A stretch of DNA of 11,245 bases, taken from JAIPAH01 sp964345255. GTDB taxonomy: Bacteria; Bacteroidota; Bacteroidia; Bacteroidales; JAIPAH01. Positions 5,495 to 11,245 of this stretch are shown here, one piece after another. The stretch is taken from positions 1 through 11,245 of the forward strand of contig CAYFQK010000091.1 of the NCBI GenBank assembly GCA_964345255.1, in the 5' to 3' direction. The notes under the pieces are model-generated. The model made no database searches. It was given only the letters and a program-made list of their open reading frames with translations, and was not told the DNA's origin. The position numbers were made by a program, and so were the translations under genes. Within the stretch, counting starts at the first letter, position 1; each line of letters begins with the position of its first letter.

Positions 5495-7687
5495 ATGATT
5501 AAGAAAATTGCAATATTAGTTGTTTCACTTGTTTTTGCATTCCAGCCGCTTTTAAAAGCCGGCGAAGGAATGTGGCTGCCTTTCCTTATCGACAGGCTAA
5601 ATTATGAGGATATGCAGGAAAAAGGACTGCAGCTCACACCTGAAGAAATATATTCCGTCAATAATTCGAGCATTAAAGACGCCATTGTTGTATTTGGCGG
5701 TGGATGTACGGGAGAGGTTGTAAGCGATAAAGGACTTATCCTGACAAATCATCACTGCGGCTACTCCTATATTCAGGAACATTCGAGTGTGGAGCATGAT
5801 TACCTGACCGATGGATTCTGGGCAGAAGACTTTGATGAAGAGCTTGCCAACCCCGGCCTGCGGGTAAAATTCCTCGTTCGCATCGAAGACGTCACCGATA
5901 AGGTACAAGCTGAATTGAATGAGGATATGAGCGAAGCAGAGAGAAGCCAGGCCATAAGGAAAGTGAGTGCGGGCCTCGAAAAAGAAGCCACAAAAGACAC
6001 ATACTACAGCGCCGCTGTTCGGTCGTTTTTTAAGGGTAATGAATTTTACCTGTTTGTCTACAAAACCTATAAAGATATTCGCCTGGTAGGCGCCCCTCCT
6101 TCTTCCATAGGAAAATTCGGCGGAGATACCGACAACTGGATGTGGCCGCGTCAAACGGGCGATTTTTCTGTTTTCAGAGTCTACGCCGATAAAGATGGAA
6201 AACCGGCGGAATACTCAGAAGATAATGTTCCTTTAAAGCCTGATTATCACCTGCCTATTTCACTGGACGGAGTGGATAAGGGTGATTTTTCAATGATTAT
6301 GGGTTATCCGGGGGGTACTCAAAGATACCTCACTTCCCACGGGGTAAAACAAGCCATCAATAAAAGGAACCCTACCATTGTGGAAATCCGCGATAAAAAG
6401 CTGGATATCATGAAAGAGGCCATGGATGCATCCAAAGAAACCGAAATTAAATATGCTTCCAAATATGCCCGCACAGCGAATTATTACAAATATTTCAAGG
6501 GACAAACGAAAGGATTGAAAAATCTGAATGTAATCGATAAAAAGAAAAAGATTGAGAAAAATTTCAATGAATGGGTCAATAATAACGAGAAAAGAAAAAG
6601 CCAGTACGGAAATGCACTAAAGAATATTAAAGAAGGATACCAAATCAAAGAACATAGTATTATTCCCAGCATCTACACAAGTGAAGCAATATTCAGAGGA
6701 AGCGACATATTGCCGTTTGCCTACAGAAACTTCACGAGCCTGCACAGAGCACTAAAAGCTGACTCCAGTGATAAATTTATTGAGCAAAAAGCCCGGGGCA
6801 TTAAAAAACGATTAGATGACCACTTCAAAAATTATCATGCCCCGCTCGACAAAAAATTACTGGGTAAAATGATGGAGATCTTTTATCACAATGTTCCTAA
6901 ATTCCAGCACCCCGAATTGCTACAGGAATATTACGATAAGTTTGACGGGAATTTCCAGGAAGCGGCACGATATATCTTTGATAAATCTGCTTTCGACAGC
7001 AAACAAGAAGTCATTAAGCTTCTGAATAATCCCAAAGAAAGAAAAATCAGAAAAGACAAAGCTTATGAGCTGGTGAAAGCTTTTCGCGATAAATACGGAC
7101 AAATCAGAAAAGATACGCGCAAAGCTGATAATTTGCTGTCAAAAGGTTACAGGAAGTTTGTTGCCGGTCTTCGTGAAATGAATCCTGACAAAAAATATTA
7201 TCCGAATGCCAACTTCACCATGCGCCTGACTTACGGAACAATAAAAGGCTATAGCCCGGAAGATGCCGTGGATTATCTTTATTATACAACGCTGGAAGGT
7301 GTTATGCAAAAAGAAGATCCTTCCAACAAGGAATTTGTTGTTCCTGACAAACTTAAGCAACTCTACAAAAACAAAAATTACGGCCGTTATGGGAAAAATG
7401 GGACGATGCGTGTTTGTTTCCTCCATGACCTGGATATCACTGGCGGAAACTCGGGAAGTCCTGTACTCGATGCTAAAGGAAGGCTCACCGGTATTGCTTT
7501 TGACGGAAACTGGGAGGCCATGAGCGGCGACATTGCCTTTGAACCGGAATTGCAAAGAACGATTTCCGTTGATATTCGATATGTACTTTTCATTATCGAT
7601 AAATTTGCCGGGGCAGAACGCCTGATAAAAGAAATGGATATTGTCCAAACCACCGATAAGGGAAAAGAGAAGGCCAACGTAAATTAA
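5495..7687 (+). CDS. S46-family dipeptidyl peptidase, DPP7-like
   Basis: This is a secreted serine exopeptidase that removes dipeptides from the N-terminus of oligopeptides in the periplasm, supporting growth on protein. The 730 residues start with a signal peptide (about 1-22, ending LLKA). The trypsin-like triad can be placed at H87 (LTNHHC, 83-88), D223 (TGDF) and S653 (GGNSGSP, 650-656). The substrate amino-terminus region DNWMWPR (213-219), N329 and D670 is conserved. The residue 18 positions after the catalytic serine is glycine (G671 in FDGNWEAMSGDI). In this family glycine there goes with hydrophobic P1 preference (DPP7 type) and arginine with Asp/Glu preference (DPP11). A helical domain occupies roughly 290-570. 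No C-terminal sorting domain is present; the protein ends in a short lysine-rich tail. It starts 16 bases after the guanylyltransferase stop and is closed by a strong terminator. Confidence 0.95.
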   Translation: MIKKIAILVVSLVFAFQPLLKAGEGMWLPFLIDRLNYEDMQEKGLQLTPEEIYSVNNSSIKDAIVVFGGGCTGEVVSDKGLILTNHHCGYSYIQEHSSVEHDYLTDGFWAEDFDEELANPGLRVKFLVRIEDVTDKVQAELNEDMSEAERSQAIRKVSAGLEKEATKDTYYSAAVRSFFKGNEFYLFVYKTYKDIRLVGAPPSSIGKFGGDTDNWMWPRQTGDFSVFRVYADKDGKPAEYSEDNVPLKPDYHLPISLDGVDKGDFSMIMGYPGGTQRYLTSHGVKQAINKRNPTIVEIRDKKLDIMKEAMDASKETEIKYASKYARTANYYKYFKGQTKGLKNLNVIDKKKKIEKNFNEWVNNNEKRKSQYGNALKNIKEGYQIKEHSIIPSIYTSEAIFRGSDILPFAYRNFTSLHRALKADSSDKFIEQKARGIKKRLDDHFKNYHAPLDKKLLGKMMEIFYHNVPKFQHPELLQEYYDKFDGNFQEAARYIFDKSAFDSKQEVIKLLNNPKERKIRKDKAYELVKAFRDKYGQIRKDTRKADNLLSKGYRKFVAGLREMNPDKKYYPNANFTMRLTYGTIKGYSPEDAVDYLYYTTLEGVMQKEDPSNKEFVVPDKLKQLYKNKNYGRYGKNGTMRVCFLHDLDITGGNSGSPVLDAKGRLTGIAFDGNWEAMSGDIAFEPELQRTISVDIRYVLFIIDKFAGAERLIKEMDIVQTTDKGKEKANVN

Positions 7688-7703
7688 TCGCCACACTCTC
7701 GAG

Positions 7704-7747
7704 AAAAAGCTGCATTGAATTAACCAGATTTTATGCAGCTTTTTTTT
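7704..7747 (+). terminator. Intrinsic terminator after the S46 peptidase gene
   Basis: AAAAAGCTGCAT (7704-7715) pairs perfectly with ATGCAGCTTTTT (7733-7744) around a 17-base loop, and the T-run continues through 7747. The AGCTGCAT/ATGCAGCT core is 8 base pairs. This is a textbook terminator 16 bases after the stop codon, so the CYTH gene downstream probably has its own promoter. TATTTTTA at 7747-7754, one mismatch from TAnnTTTG, is a weak candidate for it. Confidence 0.88.
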
Positions 7748-7783
7748 ATTTTTATAGAAAATCTTCACTAAACGCTTAAAAGA

Positions 7784-8251
7784 ATGGGTAAAGAAATCGA
7801 ACGCAAATTCCTTGTTAAGGATAGGTCCTTTAAAAACACTTATGAAGGCCACCATGAAATAAAACAGGGCTACCTGGCCATCGACGAAAAAAAAGTTATT
7901 AGAGTGCGCACACTAGACGATAAAGGCTTCATAACTATTAAAGGAAAACCAACAGGAATTACCCGCAGTGAGTTTGAATATGAGATTCCAAAGAGAGAAG
8001 CACTGGAGATGATGCAAACACTCTGTGATTCCCTCATCGAAAAAATCCGCTATATTGTACCTATCGGGGGTATGAATTGGGAAATAGATGAATTTATTAA
8101 TGAAAACCAGGGACTAGTCGTAGCGGAAATAGAACTGGAAACAGAAAGCCGGAATTTTGAAATACCGGAATGGCTCGGTCCGGAGGTAACCCACGATAAG
8201 CATTATTACAATGCCTACCTGAGCATACATCCTTTTAAAAAGTGGGGGTAA
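7784..8251 (+). CDS. CYTH-domain (triphosphate tunnel metalloenzyme) protein
   Basis: The 155-residue cytoplasmic protein is a single CYTH domain. The N-terminal metal-binding signature ExExK is at E4, E6 and K8. Other tunnel-lining charged pairs visible along alternating strands are R40/R42 (IRVR), K53/K55 (TIKGK), R61 with E63/E65/E67 (RSEFEYE), K87/R89, E100/D102 and E115/E117/E119 (EIELE), followed by the terminal DKHYYN (138-143). The size and pattern match short bacterial TTM proteins such as that of Nitrosomonas europaea, which hydrolyses inorganic tripolyphosphate. Other CYTH proteins act as class IV adenylate cyclases or thiamine triphosphatases, so the substrate is open; tripolyphosphatase activity is the most likely guess. 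It lies between two hairpins and is probably transcribed alone. Confidence 0.92.
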   Translation: MGKEIERKFLVKDRSFKNTYEGHHEIKQGYLAIDEKKVIRVRTLDDKGFITIKGKPTGITRSEFEYEIPKREALEMMQTLCDSLIEKIRYIVPIGGMNWEIDEFINENQGLVVAEIELETESRNFEIPEWLGPEVTHDKHYYNAYLSIHPFKKWG

Positions 8252-8272
8252 CTCTAGCCTGGGCGCTACAAA

Positions 8273-8299
8273 AAAGGACAACCTTTTCGGTTGTCCTTT
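8273..8299. terminator. Hairpin terminator after the CYTH gene
   Basis: AAAGGACAACC (8273-8283) and GGTTGTCCTTT (8289-8299) form a perfect 11-base-pair stem with loop TTTTC, 21 bases after the stop codon. On the + strand the trailing T-run is only TTT followed by AGCC. On the - strand the same hairpin is followed by TTTTTTG. It most likely terminates the CYTH transcript, but its better T-tract faces the other way. Confidence 0.7.
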
Positions 8300-8335
8300 A
8301 GCCTAATACTGCTTCTCAACAACTTTAGCTAAGAA

Positions 8336-8363
8336 GGAGGTAAACGATACTATGTATCCCTCC
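8336..8363 (+). other. GGAGG/CCTCC stem-loop in the 234-base gap before the TPR gene
   Basis: GGAGG (8336-8340) pairs with CCTCC (8359-8363), and inside it GATAC (8346-8350) pairs with GTATC (8354-8358) over a TAT loop, leaving a 5-base bulge (TAAAC). The sequence AAGGAGG (8334-8340) is a perfect Shine-Dalgarno followed after 11 bases by ATG 8352 and an 8-codon frame ending at TAA 8376-8378. The remainder of the gap 8252-8485 holds the CYTH terminator, a TTAGCTAA palindrome (8325-8332) and a weak promoter-like TATCTTTA (8434-8441); nothing else was recognised. Whether the stem-loop has a function is unknown. Confidence 0.35.
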
Positions 8364-8485
8364 CCTGGCAGACAATAAAATCAGGAAATAGTTGCAGGAA
8401 AATTTTTTTAACTAAACCACTGTAACAATTTTATATCTTTACTCGTCAAAGGGATGCATTCACACCATAAAAAATCACAGGGGTT

Positions 8486-8917
8486 ATGAAAAAACTGATG
8501 CTTCTTTCGGGTACATTCATTTGCTTTTTTCTTCTGCAGGCATCCGGCATTCGTGCCCAGGGAGAACACACATATCTCACACAAGCCGTTTATCTCAGCA
8601 AAGAAGGCGATTACGAGCTGGCACTGGACTATTGCAACAAAGCCATCGGAAATAACCCAAAAAACGCGGATGCTTACTTTATCAGGGGCTATGCAAGATA
8701 CAACCTGGAAAATTATGATTCCGCCATAAAAGACTTTGATACAACACTTAAGCTAAATAAATATCATGCAGATGCTTATCTTTATCGCGGCAACTGCAAA
8801 AAAGAGCTCAATAAATACTGGGGCGCCCTGAGAGATTATCGCAGAGCTAAAGACATCGCCCCGGATATCACCAACATGCATCTGATTAAAAACCTTGTTT
8901 CCGCCATTTTCTCCTGA
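8486..8917 (+). CDS. Small secreted tetratricopeptide-repeat protein
   Basis: The 143-residue protein begins with a Sec signal peptide (basic MKK, hydrophobic core, likely cleavage after IRAQ at about residue 25). Three TPR units fill the rest: about 30-59 (ending AIGNNPK), 60-92 (NADAYFIRGYARYNLENYDSA) and 93-127 (YHADAYLYRGNCKKELNKY). The tyrosine and glycine spacing and the closing proline (NNPK, IAPD) are typical. TPR modules bind peptides or partner proteins, so a periplasmic scaffold or adaptor role is likely, but no partner is indicated. The ATG lies 5 bases after an AGGGG that could act as a weak ribosome site. The gene stands alone between two intergenic regions of more than 200 bases. 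No catalytic domain is present. Confidence 0.85.
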   Translation: MKKLMLLSGTFICFFLLQASGIRAQGEHTYLTQAVYLSKEGDYELALDYCNKAIGNNPKNADAYFIRGYARYNLENYDSAIKDFDTTLKLNKYHADAYLYRGNCKKELNKYWGALRDYRRAKDIAPDITNMHLIKNLVSAIFS

Positions 8918-8975
8918 CGTTCACTGCTCACTCAAACCCCTTATCATCATTCATTATTTTCTCACATCGTTCATC

Positions 8976-9107
8976 CCTAAAATCCGCAGGTCATATTTAA
9001 AATTGCCACCAATTCACGAATTTAAGACGAATTGTTTTTACCTGAACAGATGAAACAAGCATTCGTTAATCATTTGTGCATTCGTGGCTAAACTTGCGGA
9101 TTTTAGG
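8976..9107. repeat. MITE-like palindromic element between the TPR gene and hemW
   Basis: The ends are perfect 13-base inverted repeats: CCTAAAATCCGCA (8976-8988) and TGCGGATTTTAGG (9095-9107). Inside them a second, imperfect pair of 30 bases each (9005-9034 and 9059-9088) matches at roughly two thirds of positions, including GCCAC/GTGGC and CGAAT/ATTCG blocks. The element could fold into one long hairpin with a loop near 9035-9058. The flanking pentamers TCATC (8971-8975) and TCATA (9108-9112) match at four of five positions, as an aged target duplication would. It encodes no protein. It covers most of the gap 8918-9138; the rest of that gap holds only the hemW promoter box. Confidence 0.6.
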
Positions 9108-9126
9108 TCATAACGGTCATCTGTTG

Positions 9127-9134
9127 TATCTTTG
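9127..9134 (+). promoter_or_regulatory. -7 promoter box almost touching the hemW start codon
   Basis: TATCTTTG matches TAnnTTTG exactly and ends four bases before ATG 9139. By the usual geometry transcription would begin at about 9138-9140, giving a leaderless or nearly leaderless mRNA. No clear -33 TTG sits 19-21 bases upstream; that position falls at the right end of the palindromic element (TTTTAGG). Confidence 0.42.
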
Positions 9135-9138
9135 ACCC

Positions 9139-10269
9139 ATGGCAGGATTATATATTCACATTCCGTTTTGCAGGCGAAAATGTCACTATTGTAATTTTTA
9201 TTCTTTAGCCTCAAGCAGGCATTTTGATCACCTGATAGAAGCGCTGAAAGATGAAATTGACCTGAGAAAGCATGAAGTTGACGAACCGCTGGAGACTATT
9301 TACTTTGGCGGAGGGACCCCTTCCATGCTTAACGATCAGCAGCTTGAAGGCATTATGGATAGAATATACAAAAACTTTTCCCTTACCGAAAAGGCAGAAA
9401 TTACCCTGGAGGCCAATCCTGAGGATATTACCAGGGAAAAGCTGATAAGCCTTAAAAAAAATCACATTAACCGGCTAAGTATAGGAATTCAATCATTTTA
9501 CGACAACGAGCTTACCTATCTTAACCGGATTCATTCTGCCCGCAAAGCTATTGATTCGGTGAGGCTTTCGCAGGATATGGGGTTCGAGAATATCAGTATT
9601 GACCTGATTTATGGTTTGCCCAATGCCACCATCGAAAGTTGGAAAAATAATCTCCGGCAGGCTTTTCGGCTGGAGGTACCCCATCTTTCTTGCTATGCGC
9701 TGACCGTTGAACCCAACACCGCACTGGCAAAATTTATTGAAAAAGGACGGATGAAAAATGTAAGTGAAGCGCTCTTCGAAGAGCAATTTGAAATACTTAT
9801 CCAAAAGACGGCAGAGATGGGCTACCAACAATATGAAATCTCAAATTTTTGTAAAGATGCCTACTATGCCGCACATAATACCAGCTACTGGTTTGGTAAA
9901 AAATACCTTGGTGTCGGGCCTTCAGCACATTCGTACGATGGACAAAAAAGGCAATGGAATGTAGCGCATATAAAAAATTATATCAATTCAGTGAATAATG
10001 GAAAAGTCCTCTCAGAGAGTGAAGCTATAACCCCATTGACGCGTTATAATGAATACATCATGACCCGGCTCAGGACCCAATGGGGTGTCTCCATTTCTGA
10101 TGTAAACGAGCGTTTTGGTAAAAAAGCAGCTTCCCATTTTACTGCCGCCATTTCCAAATACCTAAAATCCGGGCATTTACAATCTCTCGACGATACTATC
10201 TTACTAACCAAAAAAGGGAAATTTATCTCCGATGGCATCATTGCCGAACTTTTCATCGAAGAAGCTTAG
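9139..10269 (+). CDS. hemW: HemW, radical SAM heme chaperone
   Basis: HemW binds heme and a 4Fe-4S cluster and delivers heme to respiratory proteins; it is often misnamed oxygen-independent coproporphyrinogen oxidase. The radical SAM cluster motif is C11-x3-C15-x2-C18, and residue 20 is phenylalanine, where true HemN has a further cysteine; this marks the HemW type. Further motifs are GGGTPS (57-62), IGIQS (115-119), DLIYGLP (155-161), YEISNF (232-237), HNTSYW (246-251) and GVGPSAHSY (258-266). The C-terminal part (about 290-376) fits the HemW winged-helix-like domain. The 376-residue length is usual. The start MAGLYIHIPFC is the canonical one, and a -7 promoter box lies immediately upstream. 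The stop codon overlaps that of the convergent phosphatase-fold gene by 4 bases, with no terminator between. Confidence 0.94.
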   Translation: MAGLYIHIPFCRRKCHYCNFYSLASSRHFDHLIEALKDEIDLRKHEVDEPLETIYFGGGTPSMLNDQQLEGIMDRIYKNFSLTEKAEITLEANPEDITREKLISLKKNHINRLSIGIQSFYDNELTYLNRIHSARKAIDSVRLSQDMGFENISIDLIYGLPNATIESWKNNLRQAFRLEVPHLSCYALTVEPNTALAKFIEKGRMKNVSEALFEEQFEILIQKTAEMGYQQYEISNFCKDAYYAAHNTSYWFGKKYLGVGPSAHSYDGQKRQWNVAHIKNYINSVNNGKVLSESEAITPLTRYNEYIMTRLRTQWGVSISDVNERFGKKAASHFTAAISKYLKSGHLQSLDDTILLTKKGKFISDGIIAELFIEEA

Positions 10270-11245
10270 TTAAGCCGTATCTTTAAGTAAACCGGCTCAT
10301 GGTCCGAAAACTTAAAATTCTGTTCTAAAACCTCTACCTGCTCCACCGTTATATTGGGAGAGACTCTGAAAAAATCAATAATAGTGGTTGGCGAATCTTT
10401 CGAATAGGATTTTTCCAACGAGCGGTTGGTCGGTGAGTCCTTATCATAAACCCATTGCCAATGCTCACTAATGTAATCTTCCGACAGGGTAAAACCCACC
10501 TCTCGTCCATTCGGAATAGCGTCGGCCTGAAAGTCCGGGGGATTTTGATTCCAGTCACCCCCAATCACCACATAATGGCCTTTTTTATAAGCCTCATTAG
10601 CCAGTTTTTCTATCACTTCCAGTTCCTTTTCACGCGCCTCTTTATCGTCGGCGTAAGCAGAATTATGGATGTTCATTACCACCAGGTTTTTTCTACCCGG
10701 CAAGGGGTATGTGCTAAATATTACGGCTCTGTCGAGCATAAACAGGCTCATAGGCCAGCTATGCGATTGCGGCAAAGCATACCTGAAAGACATCATGGGT
10801 CGCAATTTGGAAAGCGTTAACATGCCCGCATCCACCTTTCCCATCGGAGAGGTGACTGGTAGCGGAACGAAAGGCACATCATAATTTTTAGCAAATATCC
10901 CGCTATATCCTTTTAAGGTATCTATGATATGATGTACCTGATTATACTGGTAGCTCCTTTCGGAATGCCTGTCTATTTCCTGGAGCAAAAAGATATCAGC
11001 AGAATGGTTGACTAAAAAATCTGTAATTCCTTTTAAATACCTTTTTTGCTGTATCTGCGTGGGCCTGACCATTTCGCCCCCATCATAAAAAAAGTCCATG
11101 TCCTCTCCTAATCCACCATAACCAATATTCCAGGTGAGGATACTAAACGGTCCTTTAACATTTTCAAGGGTATTTTTTTGCCCTCTTAACTCCAGGGGCT
11201 TCTTGTCAGATGGCCTGTAATCCATTAACTGCGTATATCCTAAAA
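10266..11245 (-). CDS. Endonuclease/exonuclease/phosphatase-family protein (5' end outside window)
   Basis: The visible protein carries the DNase I-like EEP fold. Numbered from the first internal Met (codon 11223-11225) the motifs are LTWNIGYGGLG (30-40, N33), LLQEID (80-85, E83), MNIHNSAY (184-191, H187), GGDWNQNP (222-229, D224 and N226), IDFF (283-286) and SDHEP (307-311), which together form the metal site and catalytic histidine pair. The frame stays open through the right edge: codons before that Met read LGYTQL with no stop. The LMDYRP segment resembles the stretch after an N-terminal membrane helix in related Bacteroidota proteins, so the real start and a possible anchor probably lie beyond 11245. 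The substrate (phosphodiester, sphingolipid or inositol phosphate) cannot be decided. It converges on hemW with overlapping stops (TAA complement 10266-10268). Confidence 0.88.
   Translation of the reverse strand, partial: LGYTQLMDYRPSDKKPLELRGQKNTLENVKGPFSILTWNIGYGGLGEDMDFFYDGGEMVRPTQIQQKRYLKGITDFLVNHSADIFLLQEIDRHSERSYQYNQVHHIIDTLKGYSGIFAKNYDVPFVPLPVTSPMGKVDAGMLTLSKLRPMMSFRYALPQSHSWPMSLFMLDRAVIFSTYPLPGRKNLVVMNIHNSAYADDKEAREKELEVIEKLANEAYKKGHYVVIGGDWNQNPPDFQADAIPNGREVGFTLSEDYISEHWQWVYDKDSPTNRSLEKSYSKDSPTTIIDFFRVSPNITVEQVEVLEQNFKFSDHEPVYLKIRLN

Noticed and set aside
5597..6154. Open frame of 185 codons on the - strand within the S46 gene
   Set aside because: It is antisense to the triad His and Asp region of a clearly intact peptidase and shows no motif of its own.
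7697..7704. TCTCGAGA palindrome just before the S46 terminator
   Set aside because: An isolated 8-base palindrome in a short gap; no repeat or spacing suggests a binding site.
7139..7855. Open frame of 238 codons on the - strand across the S46 peptidase 3' end
   Set aside because: It covers the conserved GNSGSP region of the peptidase, the terminator and the start of the CYTH gene, and has no recognisable domain. It is a by-product of codon bias.
9139..10269. Annotation as oxygen-independent coproporphyrinogen III dehydrogenase (HemN)
   Set aside because: The fourth cysteine of the HemN CxxxCxxCxC motif is replaced by phenylalanine (C18-N-F20), and the length (376) fits HemW, not the longer HemN.
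1..11245. CRISPR array, tRNA, rRNA, phage or transposase genes
   Set aside because: No regularly spaced direct repeats, cloverleaf-like gene, rRNA-like segment or transposase motif (such as DDE or HUH) was seen on either strand.

Overview
The window reads as an ordinary chromosomal segment of a Bacteroidota bacterium. The evidence is an S46-family dipeptidyl peptidase, a short single-domain mannose-1-phosphate guanylyltransferase of the Bacteroidota type next to a SprT-like protease, weak or absent Shine-Dalgarno sequences before nearly every gene, and several copies of the Bacteroidota -7 promoter box TAnnTTTG upstream of genes. I cannot name the genus. No rRNA, tRNA, CRISPR array, phage gene or transposase gene is visible.

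Layout, left to right. The extreme left edge may hold the last codons of an upstream membrane protein. A promoter and pgk (phosphoglycerate kinase) follow on the + strand and end at a hairpin terminator that can also serve the opposite strand. Next, on the - strand, is a compact operon transcribed right to left: mlaE-like permease, mlaF-like ATPase (4-base overlap) and a CvpA-family membrane protein (6-base gap). An 84-base gap separates mlaE from the next open frame on the + strand and carries the promoters for both directions. The + strand then runs: small lipoprotein, SprT-like zinc protease (overlapping frames), mannose-1-phosphate guanylyltransferase with its own promoter, and a secreted S46 peptidase 16 bases later, closed by a strong terminator. 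After that come a CYTH/triphosphate tunnel protein with a downstream hairpin, a 234-base gap with a curious GGAGG hairpin, a small secreted TPR protein, a 221-base gap containing a MITE-like inverted-repeat element, and hemW. Convergent to hemW, with overlapping stop codons, is an endonuclease/exonuclease/phosphatase-fold protein whose true start lies beyond the right edge.

Functionally this is a collection of housekeeping and envelope genes: glycolysis (pgk), outer-membrane lipid transport (MlaFE), GDP-mannose supply for surface polysaccharide, periplasmic dipeptide release from proteins (S46), and heme delivery (HemW). I see no coherent novel multi-gene system. The most interesting non-coding signals are the palindromic element at 8976-9107, the hemW promoter box lying only four bases from the start codon, and the hairpin at 8336-8363 that pairs a perfect GGAGG with CCTCC.
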